Shown here piece after piece: positions 52,813 through 63,300 of a DNA stretch of 64,000 bases (position 1 is the first letter of the stretch; every line of letters starts with the position of its first letter). The notes under the pieces are model-generated. The model did not search any database. It worked only from the letters and a program-made list of their open reading frames with translations, and was not told the origin of the DNA. Location of the stretch: contig NZ_CP107970.1 of the NCBI RefSeq assembly GCF_036090055.1, positions 5,291,001 to 5,355,000 on the forward strand. The letters run 5' to 3'. The position numbers and the translations under genes were made by a program. This DNA is from Nocardioides sp. NBC_00368 (GTDB lineage: Bacteria > Actinomycetota > Actinomycetes > Propionibacteriales > Nocardioidaceae).

Positions 52813-54054
52813 ATGACCGCCACGACCCCGCCGCCCACCGCGCGTCGATCGCCGCTGAGGCACCGCAACTTCCGCCGCCTCGTGACCGGCACGGCGTCCT
52901 CGTCGCTGGGCAACGCGATCACCCCGGTCGCGCTGGCGTTCGCGGTGCTCGACCTGGGTGGCACCGCGACCCAGCTCGGCCTGGTCGAGGCCGTGTTCGC
53001 GGCCTGCCAGGTGCTGACCACGCTGGCCGGGGGAGTGCTCGGCGACCGGGTCTCACGCAAGGTGATGATGGAGGGCACGGCGGCGATCAGTGCCGTCGTC
53101 GTCGGGTCGCTGGCGGCGACGGTGATCCTCGGGGTCGCGACGATCCCGTCGATCGCGGTGATGGGTGGCCTCGCCGGCATCGTCGCCGCGCTCAACCAGC
53201 CCTCGGCGATGGCGATGACCAAGGTGGTCGTGCCCGACGAGGACCTCGGCGCGGCCGTCTCGCTCCGGTCGCTGCTGCAGACCACCGCGTCGACCGTCGG
53301 CTACGCCCTCGGCGGTGTGCTCGTCGCGGCCGTCGGATCCGGGTGGGCGATCACGATCGACGCGCTCACCTTCGCCATCGCCGCGATCGCCTACTCCGGG
53401 ATGCGGGTCCCGCACGACCGCGAGCCGCGCAAGGCCTCGATGCTCGCCGACCTGGGCGAGGGCTTCCGCGAGGTCATGCGGCACTCGTGGCTGTGGTTCC
53501 TGATCCTGCAGGCGCTGCTCTACCACCTGTTCTGGTCGGGGGCGCACAGCGTGCTCGGCCCGATCGTGGTCGGCGAGGGGATCGGCCGGGCCTCGTGGGG
53601 CTTCGCGCTCGCCGCGCTGATGGCTGGCTTCTTCGTCGGCGGCCTTGTCTGCCTGCGGTTCCGCCCGCGCCGGCTGCTCTCCGTGGGCGTGGTCTTCCTG
53701 GCGATGACCGGACTCTTCCCGATCTCGATGGCGCTCTCGGACACGCTCTGGCCGATCCTGATCGGTGCGTTCCTGCACGGGTTCGGGCTTCAGATCTTCG
53801 ACGTCTTCTGGCAGATCGCGATCCAGCAGGAGATCCCCGAGGACAAGCTCTCCCGGGTCTACGCCTTCGACATCGTGGGCTCGTTCGTCGCCCGACCGGT
53901 GGGGCTCGCGCTCGTCGGCCCGGTCGCGGTCGCGGTCGGCTTCGACACCTGGCTGCTCGTGGTCGCCGCGGTGATCTCCGGCAGCGCCCTGCTCTCGATG
54001 TCCTTCGCGGGAGTGCGCCGCCTCGAGCGGGCGCCCGACCAGAGCCTCGTCTAG
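52813..54054 (+). CDS. MFS transporter
   Basis: 413 residues from ATG 52813 (MTATTPPPTARRSPLRHRNF). RHRNFRRLVTGTASSSLGNAI, LAGGVLGDRVSRKVMM (motif A) and about 12 hydrophobic segments show an MFS_3-like exporter, related in type to the one at 3332. Divergent from its MarR. Substrate unknown. Confidence 0.9.
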   Translation: MTATTPPPTARRSPLRHRNFRRLVTGTASSSLGNAITPVALAFAVLDLGGTATQLGLVEAVFAACQVLTTLAGGVLGDRVSRKVMMEGTAAISAVVVGSLAATVILGVATIPSIAVMGGLAGIVAALNQPSAMAMTKVVVPDEDLGAAVSLRSLLQTTASTVGYALGGVLVAAVGSGWAITIDALTFAIAAIAYSGMRVPHDREPRKASMLADLGEGFREVMRHSWLWFLILQALLYHLFWSGAHSVLGPIVVGEGIGRASWGFALAALMAGFFVGGLVCLRFRPRRLLSVGVVFLAMTGLFPISMALSDTLWPILIGAFLHGFGLQIFDVFWQIAIQQEIPEDKLSRVYAFDIVGSFVARPVGLALVGPVAVAVGFDTWLLVVAAVISGSALLSMSFAGVRRLERAPDQSLV

Positions 54055-54063
54055 AGCCCTCGC

Positions 54064-54714
54064 CTAGAGCGCCGTCACCGGGAGGCCGAGCGCGAGCAGG
54101 TCCCTGCGGAGCTGCTCGGCCCCGGTGAACTGGAACGCCTGCATGCCGAGTGCCGCGGCGGCGGCCACGTTGGCGACGCTGTCGTCGACGAACGCCAGCC
54201 GCTCCAGCGGGATCCCGGCACGCTCGGCGACGAGCCGGTAGATCGCCGGATCGGGCTTCGCCAGGCACACCTCGCCGGAGACGACGACCTCGCGAAGCAG
54301 CCCGATCACGTCGTACGTCGCCGGAGCATGCGGATAGAGCTCGGCCGACCAGTTGGTCAGCCCGAGCTGCGGGAACCCGGCAGCTGCGAGCTCGCGGACC
54401 AGGTCATGAGTGCCGGGGACCGGGCCGAGGAGCGAGAGCGGGAAGTTGTCGACGTACGCCGCCCCCGCCGCGATCCACTCGGGAGCCTCGTTCTCGAGCA
54501 CGGTCAGGGCCTGGGCCCAGGTGCGGCCGGCGTCTTGGGCATAGTTCCACGACCCGAAGTCGTAGGACTCGAGGAACGCGCGGGCATCGGCGTCACCGAT
54601 CCCGGCGGCGATCGCCGGGAGCGGGTCCCAGCGGATCAACACGTTGCCGAAATCCCAGACGACCCCGTCCACCACGGCCGTGGTGGACGGGGTCTGAGTG
54701 TCGGGAGCCGTCAC
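54064..54714 (-). CDS. HAD-superfamily hydrolase
   Basis: 216 residues from GTG 54714, which overlaps the gltA stop by 4 nt. Motif I WDFGNVLIRWDP, motif II GLTNWS, Lys in LAKPDPAIY and motif IV FVDDSVANV follow the haloacid-dehalogenase order, of the DxGNV (YihX-like) sort. Probably a sugar- or nucleotide-phosphatase; substrate unknown. Translationally coupled to citrate synthase. Confidence 0.88.
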   Translation of the reverse strand: MTAPDTQTPSTTAVVDGVVWDFGNVLIRWDPLPAIAAGIGDADARAFLESYDFGSWNYAQDAGRTWAQALTVLENEAPEWIAAGAAYVDNFPLSLLGPVPGTHDLVRELAAAGFPQLGLTNWSAELYPHAPATYDVIGLLREVVVSGEVCLAKPDPAIYRLVAERAGIPLERLAFVDDSVANVAAAAALGMQAFQFTGAEQLRRDLLALGLPVTAL

Positions 54715-56024
54715 GACCAGCGAACGTCGCGGGGCACGAAGGTGAGCCCGCGCTCGCCGGTGTAGATCTGCTTCGGACGGGCGATCTTCTGCTCCTTGTC
54801 CTGGACGAGCTCCAGCCACTGGGAGAGCCAGCCCGGGGTGCGCCCGATGGCGAACAGCACGGTGAACATCTCCGGCGGGAACTCCAGGGCCTCGTAGATG
54901 AGGCCGGAGTAGAAGTCGACGTTGGGGTAGAGCTTGCGGGAGACGAAGTATTCGTCCTCCAGCGCGATCTTCTCCAGCTCCTGGGCGATGTCGAGGAGCG
55001 GGTTGGTGCCGGTCACCTCGAACACGTTGTAGGCCTGCTGCTTGATCAGCTTCGCCCGCGGGTCGTAGTTCTTGTAGACCCGGTGGCCGAAGCCCATCAG
55101 CCGCTCGTTGCCGGCCTTGACGCCCTCGATGAAGGCGGGGATGTTCTCGACCTTGCCGATGCGGCGCAGCATCCGGAGCACAGCCTCATTGGCGCCGCCG
55201 TGGAGCGGGCCGAAGAGGGCGCCGACGCCGGCGGCCACCGAGGAGTAGGGGTCGACCTGGGTCGAGCCGACGCTACGAACGGCGTTGGCCGAGGCGTTCT
55301 GCTCGTGGTCGGCGTGCAGGATGAAGAGGGTGTCGAGCGCCTTCTCGATGCGCTCGTCCGGCGCGTACTTCGACTCGCTCATCTTGAAGAGCATGGAGAG
55401 GAAGTTGCCGGTGTAGGACAGGTCGTTGTCCGGGTAGACGTAGGGCTTGCCCTGCGCGTGCCGGAACGCCCAGGCGCCGAGGGTCGGCATCTTGGCGATC
55501 AGCCGGATGATCTGCAGGCGACGGTTGTCGGGGTCGGAGATGTTGGCGGCGTCCGGGTAGAACGTCGACATCGCACCGACCGACGCCATGAGCATGCCCA
55601 TCGGGTGGGCGTCATAGCGGAAGCCCTGCATGAACTCCTTGATGTTCTCGTGCACGAACGTGTGGTAGGTGATCTCGTGCACCCACGCGTCGTACTCCTC
55701 CTTGGTCGGCAGCGCGCCGTGGACCAGGAGATAGGAGACCTCGAGGAAGTTGGAGTTCTCCGCGAGCTGCTCGATCGGATATCCGCGATATTCGAGGATC
55801 CCCTTGTCACCGTCGATATAGGTGACGGAAGATCGGCATGAAGCGGTGTTGACGAAACCGGGGTCGTAGACCGCCAGGCCGGGCCCCTCTTCGTTGCTAG
55901 CCGGGTCCGCGGCCTTGATCTTCCCCAGGTCGGCGGCGCGGATGGTGCCGTCGGTGATCGGGATGTCGTACTCCACCCCGGTGCGGTTGTCACGCACTGT
56001 TAGAGATTCGGTCACGATCAGCAA
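54711..56024 (-). CDS. gltA: Citrate synthase
   Basis: 437 residues from TTG 56024, which has AAGAGGG 6 nt upstream; a GTG at 56015 would start at the more commonly seen TESLTVRDN but has poor spacing. Catalytic residues are in LHADHEQNAS, GFGHRVYKNYDPRA and YEALEFPPEMFTVLFAIGR. The type II (hexamer-class) N-terminal extension is present. Enters carbon into the TCA cycle. Confidence 0.96.
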   Translation of the reverse strand: MLIVTESLTVRDNRTGVEYDIPITDGTIRAADLGKIKAADPASNEEGPGLAVYDPGFVNTASCRSSVTYIDGDKGILEYRGYPIEQLAENSNFLEVSYLLVHGALPTKEEYDAWVHEITYHTFVHENIKEFMQGFRYDAHPMGMLMASVGAMSTFYPDAANISDPDNRRLQIIRLIAKMPTLGAWAFRHAQGKPYVYPDNDLSYTGNFLSMLFKMSESKYAPDERIEKALDTLFILHADHEQNASANAVRSVGSTQVDPYSSVAAGVGALFGPLHGGANEAVLRMLRRIGKVENIPAFIEGVKAGNERLMGFGHRVYKNYDPRAKLIKQQAYNVFEVTGTNPLLDIAQELEKIALEDEYFVSRKLYPNVDFYSGLIYEALEFPPEMFTVLFAIGRTPGWLSQWLELVQDKEQKIARPKQIYTGERGLTFVPRDVRWS

Positions 56025-56084
56025 CGGTAACCCTCTTGAAATCGCCTACGTAACTCGGTGTCCCACCCATTGGCCGATTTCGAC

Positions 56085-56276
56085 TCAGAGGCGGAACGTG
56101 TTCCGTGCCGGTTTGGTGTCGCCGGAGGGCTCGTCGTCGCCGAACCGGGTGAGCGCGTCGCGCAGCCGATGGAGGTCGAGAACGGTCTGCACCGACCGCT
56201 CGTTGAGGGTGTCGTCCTCTCCGCGGAGCGCACGCAGCGCGTCCTGGACCTCGGTCTCGCTCGGCTCCCCGGTCAT
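56085..56276 (-). CDS. Small conserved-looking protein, unknown
   Basis: 63 residues, MTGEPSETEVQDALRALRGE onward, helical and acidic, ending ARNTFRL. On the minus strand TAGATTAT lies about 10 nt upstream of the ATG, suggesting a leaderless message. No family recognised. Located between gltA and a divergent regulator. Confidence 0.6.
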   Translation of the reverse strand: MTGEPSETEVQDALRALRGEDDTLNERSVQTVLDLHRLRDALTRFGDDEPSGDTKPARNTFRL

Positions 56277-56445
56277 GGGGACATAATCTAGGTGCCCGGG
56301 CCAAAGGAAGCGACCGCGGGTTCTTGCGCGTCGCGGATCCCAGGGCTGGCAGATTTCTGTCAGAAGTCTGTGAGGTCGGGCGCGCAGCATGGTCGGACGA
56401 TGGTCGCGGAAGCGGCTGGGGACGCCATCATGCTCGGGGGACGCG

Positions 56446-57432
56446 ATGCTGCGGATTCACTTCACCTACGAGGACCTCGCCCGGGTCAGGATCGCCGACG
56501 GGCCCGATGCGCTCTGGGAGGTGCAGCTCAGCCTGCATGCGCTCCAGACGCACGGGCGCGCCGTGGAGCTGACGCCGTGGCGTCGACACACGCTGCACAC
56601 ACTGCCCCGCGAGGTGGTGCGACCGCTCGCCGAGATCGCGCCGCCGCGCGGCATCTCGCCGGACTTCCTGACGCCGTCGGGCGGTGCCCACGGGTTCGGC
56701 GACGGGATGGAGATCTCGTTGCGTACGCCGAAGGCCACGATCTCCGCGCAGGTTGCCGCCATGGCGGGCCAGCGTCGGCTGACGCCGTGGCTCGAGGCCG
56801 TACGTCGTGCCGAGACGTCGGCGCTGCGTACGTTGGGGCGGGCGGTGGCGATCTATCACGAGGGCGCGATCGCACCGGTGTGGCGATCGTTGTCGGACGT
56901 CGTCGCCGCGGACCGGCGCATGCGCGCCCAGCAGATGTCCGCCAGGGGCGTCGGGGCGGTGCTGGCCGGGCTTCCCGGGTGCCGTTGGCGGGCGCCGGTG
57001 CTGGAGATCGAGAACTACAAGGACGCCGAGGTGCGCCTCGAGGGCCGTGGGCTCCTGCTCCAGCCGTCCTACTTCTGCGAGCCGGACACCCCGATCAAGC
57101 TGTGCGACCCCGGGCCGGAGCCGATGCTGGTCTATCCCACGGCCAAGCCGGCCACCGGGCTCACCGCTTCGACGGAGTCGGCATCGGCGCCCGGGCGGTC
57201 GGTGACCGCGCTGTTGGGGCGTACGCGGGCGGCCGCGCTCGCCGCGATCGGGACCGGGTGCTCGACCGGTGAGCTGGCCCGCCGGTGCGAGATCTCGGTC
57301 GGCTCCGCCAGCCAGCAGGCGAGCATCCTCCGTGAGGGTGGACTCATCACCACCCGGCGCGTGGGCACCTCGGTCCGGCACGAGATCACCAGTCTCGGGG
57401 TGCAGGTGCTGAGCGGGGCGGCGGCGTCCTGA
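56446..57432 (+). CDS. ArsR-type winged-helix regulator (DUF5937-like)
   Basis: 328 residues from ATG 56446 with GGGGGACG upstream. The N-terminal two-thirds (MLRIHFTYEDLARVRIADGP through CEPDTPIKLCDPG) match the long regulators often labelled DUF5937, as I recall. The C-terminus (about 265-325) is an ArsR-like winged helix: TALLGRTRAAALAAIGTGCS, LARRCEISVGSASQQASIL, REGGLITTRRVGTSVRHEI. It probably regulates the secreted-protein gene 101 nt downstream and/or itself. Confidence 0.8.
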   Translation: MLRIHFTYEDLARVRIADGPDALWEVQLSLHALQTHGRAVELTPWRRHTLHTLPREVVRPLAEIAPPRGISPDFLTPSGGAHGFGDGMEISLRTPKATISAQVAAMAGQRRLTPWLEAVRRAETSALRTLGRAVAIYHEGAIAPVWRSLSDVVAADRRMRAQQMSARGVGAVLAGLPGCRWRAPVLEIENYKDAEVRLEGRGLLLQPSYFCEPDTPIKLCDPGPEPMLVYPTAKPATGLTASTESASAPGRSVTALLGRTRAAALAAIGTGCSTGELARRCEISVGSASQQASILREGGLITTRRVGTSVRHEITSLGVQVLSGAAAS

Positions 57433-57533
57433 TACGCCTTTCGGCCCTGGCCAAAAAGGTTTCGCCGACGTGGCCGCTGACCCGAACCTCGGAACGTCAT
57501 TGCTCCACATCAGGTTCTCTGGAAGGAAAGCTC

Positions 57534-58004
57534 ATGATCAAGCGCATCCTGGCGGCGGCAGCACTCACGATGGCCGTCACCAGCATCAGCTCCGGCGCCA
57601 TGGCGGCGACCGGCGAAGGCACGGGCGCCGCGACGAAGGGCGGCGGCGACGCTCGGGAGGGCGTGGTCGCGGCTGCGGTGTCGCCGTCGGTCTCGCCTGC
57701 GGCAGAGGCGGTCGTCTACCGGGCGACCGGTGTCCGGGAGTACGACTGCCCGTCGGGTCGTCTGTGCGTGGACGTGTGGGACCCGACCCGCGGCACCTAC
57801 AAGGTGTTCCAGTTCTACCGGTGTCAGACGCACTCGCTCTCCGCCTTCTACTCGACCAACACCCCGGAGTTCGAGAACAACCAGACCAGCGGAACCAACA
57901 CCTACTTCGAGCGGAGCTGGGGTGACCGGTACCTGAGGTCGACCGCGAAGCACGGCGAGCGCTCCATCAGCTGGGACCCGATCAACTTCATCGACGTCTG
58001 CTGA
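57534..58004 (+). CDS. Small secreted protein with four cysteines
   Basis: 156 residues with GGAAGGAAAG upstream. Signal peptide 1-24 (MIKRILAAAALTMAVTS...), likely cut after AMA. An Ala/Gly/Val-rich stretch follows, then a domain with Cys72, Cys78, Cys97 and C-terminal Cys156, probably two disulfides. YDCPSGRLCVDVWDP recalls peptidase-inhibitor I36-like proteins, but that is weak. GGCCAAAAAGG upstream resembles GGCCAAAGG before the regulator gene. Confidence 0.75.
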   Translation: MIKRILAAAALTMAVTSISSGAMAATGEGTGAATKGGGDAREGVVAAAVSPSVSPAAEAVVYRATGVREYDCPSGRLCVDVWDPTRGTYKVFQFYRCQTHSLSAFYSTNTPEFENNQTSGTNTYFERSWGDRYLRSTAKHGERSISWDPINFIDVC

Positions 58005-58029
58005 CCACCAGCAGCGCACAGCGCAGCCG

Positions 58030-58058
58030 ACGGGCGATCTCGTGTCGAGATCGCCCGT
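58030..58058. terminator. Terminator between convergent genes
   Basis: ACGGGCGATCTCG (58030-58042) pairs perfectly with CGAGATCGCCCGT (58046-58058), loop TGT. Stands 25 nt after the secreted-protein stop and 11 nt before the stop of the convergent regulator. Confidence 0.9.
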
Positions 58059-58068
58059 TCTGCGTCGC

Positions 58069-59079
58069 TCAGCGCTCCTGGTCGGTGCCGTGGGCCACTC
58101 GCCAGAGCAGCAGCGCCACGGCAGCCCGCTGCCGTCCCCGGCCCTTGACCGGCGAGTAGCCGAGCTGGCCGCTCAGCCAGGTCAGCCGGTCCTGCAGGGT
58201 CGAGTGGTGCACATGGAGCATCGCGGCCGACTGCCTCAGGCTCGGCTGGTCCAGGACCGCGTGGAGCGTGTCCACGCCCCACGGATGTCCGGCGAGCAGC
58301 TCGTCCAGACGTCGTACGTCACCCACCCCCGCCGCCTCCGCGGCGCTGATCCGCTCGGCGATGACGGCGAGCGCGCCGAGGTCCTCGTAGCGGACCACCG
58401 AAGGAGCGAGTCCGCCGCCGGCGGCAAGCCGGAGAGCCGTGCGTGCCTGCTCGAACGCGGTCGGCAGCCGGAGCGGGTCGGGTGCGACGGCGGCGCCTGC
58501 TCGGATGTCCTCCGGGAGGGCGGGGGTGCCGGGGAGCAGAGCGACCACCAGGTCGCCGACAGTGCTGATCAGGGGCGCCCCCAGGCCGGCGGAGAGGCTC
58601 AGCGCCACCGTGACCGACCCGGTCAGGCCGAGCCGGCCGACCGCGTCGCGCCTGTCGGCGTCGGTCGCGTCGGGATCGCACGCGATCCTGACCAGCCCGC
58701 TGGTCGAGGGCTGCGAGGAGCCGGTGCCGAGCGCCTGCAGCGCCCGGGCGGCGCGCTCGAGGATGAGCGCGTCGAGCGGACCGTCCTCGCCCGCGCGCTC
58801 CAGCCAGAGCCACGAGCCGGGGTGGCCCGGGACGGGCTCCTGGCGCCACTCGCTCTCCTGCTTGCCGGGCAGTGCCCGGCCGTCGGGGGTGAACCGCCGC
58901 ACCAGCGCCCGGGCCGCGTCGTGAAGGCCCGCGGTGGAGCCGGCCAGCGCCGCGGCGGCGCGTACGACGGCTGCGGTCGACGCCCGCTCGTCGACGAGCC
59001 GGTCGAAGTGGTCGATGACGCGCAGCGCGCTGGCCGCGTCGTCGTCGACCACCTCGAGCTTGCCGATCAGATCTCGCAC
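58069..59079 (-). CDS. PucR/CdaR-type helix-turn-helix regulator
   Basis: 336 residues from GTG 59079, chosen because GGGAGGT lies 5 nt upstream. The C-terminal HTH_30 part reads LHAVLDQPSLRQSAAMLHVH then HSTLQDRLTWLSGQLGYSP, the PucR family pattern. The central GGDEF-like-degenerate region precedes it. It lies 52 nt after the esterase gene on the same strand, so it may control that gene or its substrate pathway. Confidence 0.82.
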   Translation of the reverse strand: MRDLIGKLEVVDDDAASALRVIDHFDRLVDERASTAAVVRAAAALAGSTAGLHDAARALVRRFTPDGRALPGKQESEWRQEPVPGHPGSWLWLERAGEDGPLDALILERAARALQALGTGSSQPSTSGLVRIACDPDATDADRRDAVGRLGLTGSVTVALSLSAGLGAPLISTVGDLVVALLPGTPALPEDIRAGAAVAPDPLRLPTAFEQARTALRLAAGGGLAPSVVRYEDLGALAVIAERISAAEAAGVGDVRRLDELLAGHPWGVDTLHAVLDQPSLRQSAAMLHVHHSTLQDRLTWLSGQLGYSPVKGRGRQRAAVALLLWRVAHGTDQER

Positions 59080-59131
59080 CTGAAACCTCCCTGGTCTACT
59101 CTCGCCCACCGGACGCGGGCAGACCAGCGGA

Positions 59132-60139
59132 TCAGCCCTCGAGGGCTCTGCGGACGAACTCGTCGCGGGTCGCGACCGAGGCGCGGGAGACGGCGGCGTG
59201 CGCGGCGATCATGTCGAACCCGTGGAAACCGCCGCCCCACATGTGGAGGTCGACGCTGACGCCGGCCTCCGAGAGCCGCCGGGCGTAGGCCAGCGTCTCG
59301 TCGCGGAACGTCTCCGCCGAGCCGGTGTCGATGTAGGTGCGGGGGAGGCCGCTGAGGTCCTCGGCGCGTGCCGGCGCGGCGTACGGGGAGACGTCGGGGC
59401 CACCGCGGCGCTCGCCGAGCAGCGCCGTCCAGCCGAACAGGTTGGCGGCGCGGTCCCAGACCCCCTCGTCGTCGAGCATGTGGCTGCTGTGGGTCTCGAA
59501 ACGGTCGTCGAGCATCGGGCAGATGAGGATCTGGTGGCTCAGCTTCGGGAAGGCGCGGTCGCGGGCGAGCAGCGCCGTGCCGGCGGCGAGACCACCGCCG
59601 GCGCTCGCTCCCGCGATCATGATGCGCTCGGGGTCGATGCCGAGCTCGGCGGCGTTCTTGGCCGTCCAGACCAGGCCGGCGTAGCAGTCCTCCACGGGCG
59701 CGGGGTCGGGATGCTCCGGAGCGAGCCGGTACTCCACCGAGACGACCACGGCGTTGCCGGCCGCGACCTGGTCGAGGAACATTTCCACGCCGAGCCGGCG
59801 GTTGCCGATCACCATGCCGCCGCCGTGGGTGTGGTAGATCGCCGGCCGCGGCGGGCCGCCGGTGGCGGGACTCAGGATCAGCAGCGTGATGTCGGGGTCG
59901 CCCTCCGGGCCGGGGACCTGACGCTCCTCGACCGTGACCGCACCGCCGACGGTCAGGTCCACCGGCTCCATGCCGGGGAAGCCGTCGGCGCTCTGCTGCC
60001 GCGCCAGCGAGAGGGTTTCGGCCGAGAGGGACGGCATCGCCTGGCGTACCAGTTCGAGGACCGGCACGAGCTCCGGGTCGAACGGCGGGTGGACGGGGGC
60101 GGCGTCGGGGAAGATCTGGTCGGCGGTCGGTTCGGTCAT
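59132..60139 (-). CDS. Alpha/beta hydrolase, HSL type
   Basis: 335 residues from ATG 60139 with AAGGAG upstream. HTHGGGMVIG is the oxyanion motif, GASAGGG the nucleophile elbow (Ala in place of the usual Asp), and GGGFHGFDM holds the catalytic His. Related in type to the esterase at 46940, but with a different N-terminus. First gene of a likely operon with the PucR-type regulator. The 187-nt gap to hrpA has an imperfect GGCGGGA / TCCCGCC stem and nothing else clear. Confidence 0.88.
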   Translation of the reverse strand: MTEPTADQIFPDAAPVHPPFDPELVPVLELVRQAMPSLSAETLSLARQQSADGFPGMEPVDLTVGGAVTVEERQVPGPEGDPDITLLILSPATGGPPRPAIYHTHGGGMVIGNRRLGVEMFLDQVAAGNAVVVSVEYRLAPEHPDPAPVEDCYAGLVWTAKNAAELGIDPERIMIAGASAGGGLAAGTALLARDRAFPKLSHQILICPMLDDRFETHSSHMLDDEGVWDRAANLFGWTALLGERRGGPDVSPYAAPARAEDLSGLPRTYIDTGSAETFRDETLAYARRLSEAGVSVDLHMWGGGFHGFDMIAAHAAVSRASVATRDEFVRRALEG

Positions 60140-60326
60140 GGGGGACACTCCTTCGGTGAACGGGGGTGTACCCAGCGTCCTCCGGGCATCATGCGTCACG
60201 GAACCCGGCCTGTGGCGGGAATCACATCGACCGCTCCCGCCATCCGGCGGGCGCCGGGCCCTCGCCGCGGCCGGGGATAAACCGATGTGCGGTCGAGGGG
60301 TGCGCCGGGGGAGAATGGGAGACCTC

Positions 60327-63300
60327 ATGTCCGAGTCCGACCAGTCCGCCGCCGCCTCCGTGGCGATCACCTACCCTGCCGAGCTCCCGGTCACCCAGCG
60401 CCGCGAAGACATCGCCGCCGCCATTCGTGACCACCAGGTCGTGATCATCGCCGGTGAGACCGGGTCGGGGAAGACGACACAGCTGCCCAAGATCTGCCTG
60501 GAGCTGGGCCGGGGCTCGAACGGGATCATCGGGCACACCCAGCCTCGCCGGATCGCGGCCCGGTCGGTCGCGGAGCGGATCGCCTCCGAGCTCGGGACCT
60601 CGCTCGGGGATCTCGTCGGGTATCAGGTGCGGTTCACCGACAAGTCGTCCGCCGCCAGCCGGATCAAGCTGATGACCGACGGCATCCTGCTCGCCGAGCT
60701 GCAGCGCGACCGCGATCTGCGCCGCTACGACACGATCATCATCGACGAGGCCCACGAGCGGTCGCTCAACATCGACTTCCTGCTGGGCTATCTGCGCCGG
60801 CTGCTGCCGCGACGCCCGGACCTGAAGCTGATCATCACCTCGGCGACGATCGACCCGGAGCGGTTCGCGGCCCACTTCTCCGATGTGAGCACCGGTGAGC
60901 CGGCGCCGATCATCGAGGTCTCCGGCCGCACCTATCCGGTCGAGGTCCGCTATCGGCCGCTGATGGAGCTCTCCGAGGAGGACGAAGAGGGCGAGGTCGT
61001 CGTCCGCGACCAGACCGAGGCCATCGTCGACGCGGTCAAGGAGCTCTCCGCCGAGGGGCCAGGCGACGTGCTGGTCTTCCTCCCCGGCGAGCGGGAGATC
61101 CGGGACGCGGCCGATGCGCTCGGGGACGCGCTGGGACTGAACCGCGCCGGCCCGTCGACCGGTCTCGTCGAGATCGTCCCGCTCTTCTCGAGGCTCTCGG
61201 CCGCCGACCAGCACCGCGTCTTCTCACCCCACACCGGCCGTCGGATCGTGCTCGCGACCAACGTCGCCGAGACGTCGCTGACGGTCCCCGGGATCAAGTA
61301 CGTCGTCGACACCGGTGTCGCCCGCATCTCCCGCTACTCCGCACGCACCAAGGTGCAGCGGCTGCCCATCGAGCCGATCTCGCAAGCCTCCGCGAACCAG
61401 CGGTCGGGACGTACGGGGCGGGTCGAGGCGGGCATCGCGATCCGGCTCTACTCCGAGGAGGACTTCGAGGGACGGCCGGAGTTCACCGACCCCGAGATCC
61501 TGCGGACCAACCTGGCGTCGGTCATCCTGCAGATGGCGTCGTTGGGGCTCGGCGACATCGCCCGCTTCCCGTTCGTGGAGGCGCCGGACCGGCGCAACAT
61601 CACCGCCGGCGTACAGCTGCTGGAGGAGCTCGGCGCGATGCGCGGGCAGCGGCTCACGAAGCTGGGCCGACGGCTGGCCAGGCTGCCCATCGACCCGCGG
61701 CTGGCGCGGATGGTGCTCGAGGCCGAGCGACTCGGGTGCGTACGCGACGTCATCGTCGTCGCCGCCGCGCTCTCGCTCCAGGACCCGCGTGAGCGGCCGG
61801 GCCAGGACCACCCCAAGGAGCAGGCGCAGGCCGACCAGCTGCACGCGCGGTTCAAGGACGAGACCTCCGACTTCCTCACCTGGCTCAATCTGTGGCGCTA
61901 CCTGAAGGAGCAGCAGCACGAGCTCTCCTCCTCGGCGTTCCGACGGCTGTGCAAGCGGGAGTTCCTCCACTACGTACGCGTCCGGGAGTGGCAGGACCTG
62001 GAGTCGCAGCTGCGGCAGGTGTGCCGGGAGATGAAGATCGACCTCGGCAAGGGACACCGCGAGGTCGGTCACGACGACGGGGAGACTGGACTGATTTCTG
62101 AGGGGGCCGCCTACGACGCCGACGGGATCCACCAGGCGCTTCTCTCCGGGCTGCTCTCGCACATCGGCGCGTTGGAGGAGCGGGACCAGAAGGCCGACGC
62201 GGCGCGGGCTCGGGAGAAGCGGCGGCCGGGACCGCGGGAGTACCTGGGCGCCCGGGGTGCGAAGTTCGCGATCTTCCCCGGCTCGACGCTGCACCGGAAG
62301 AACCCGCAGTTCGTGATGTCCGCGGAGCTCGTCGAGACCTCCCGGCTCTGGGCCCGGCAGAATGCCTCGATCAAGCCCGAGTGGGCCGAGCGGCTCGGCG
62401 GTGACCTGGTCAAACGCACCTACTCCGAGCCGCACTGGTCGCAGAAGCGCGCCTCGGTGATGGCCCGGGAGAAGGTAACCCTCTACGGCGTCCCGCTGGT
62501 CGCGGACCGTCCCGTCGCCTTCGGCAAGATCGATCCCGAGCTCTCCCGTGAGCTCTTCATCCGGCACGCGCTGGTCTACGGCGAGTGGCGCACCAACCAC
62601 CGCTTCCTCCGCGACAACGCGAAGCTGATGGAGGAAGCGGAAGAGCTCGAGCACCGGGCCCGCCGCCGCGACATCGTGGTCGACGAGCACGCGCTCTTCG
62701 ACTTCTACGACCGCCGGCTCCCGGCGTCCATCGTGTCCGGGGCCCACTTCGACCAGTGGTGGAAGCAGGCCCGGCGGGAGACCCCCGACCTGCTCACCTT
62801 CGACCTGTCGATGCTCACCAACGATGCCGCGGGCGAGGTCACCGAGGCCGACTTCCCGGCCGAGTGGGACGCTGGGCCGCTGACCTTCTCGCTGAGCTAC
62901 CAGTTCGAGCCGGGTGCCGCCGACGACGGGCTCACGATCGACGTACCGGTCGCCACGCTCAACCGTGTCGGCGCCGACGACTTCTCCTGGCTGGTGCCGG
63001 GGCTGCGCGAGGAGCTGGTGACCGCGCTGATCCGGTCGCTGCCCAAGCCGCTGCGGGTCAGCTTCGTGCCGGCCCCCGACAAGGCGCGAGCCTTCCTGAA
63101 GGAGACGCCGCCGGGGGAGGAGCCGCTGCTGACCGCGCTGGAGCGCTGGGCGCGCTCCACCGCGGGCGTGCACATCCCGCGCGAGGCCTGGGACTGGGAC
63201 AAGGTGCCCGAGCACCTGCGGCCGACCTACCGGGTCGTCGGCGAGGACGGTCGCGAGACGGCCCGCGGCAAGGACCTGGACGCGCTCAGGGCGCCGCTGG

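Noticed and set aside
62088..62105. Apparent stops TGA in hrpA
   Set aside because: They are out of frame; the hrpA frame reads through to the window end.
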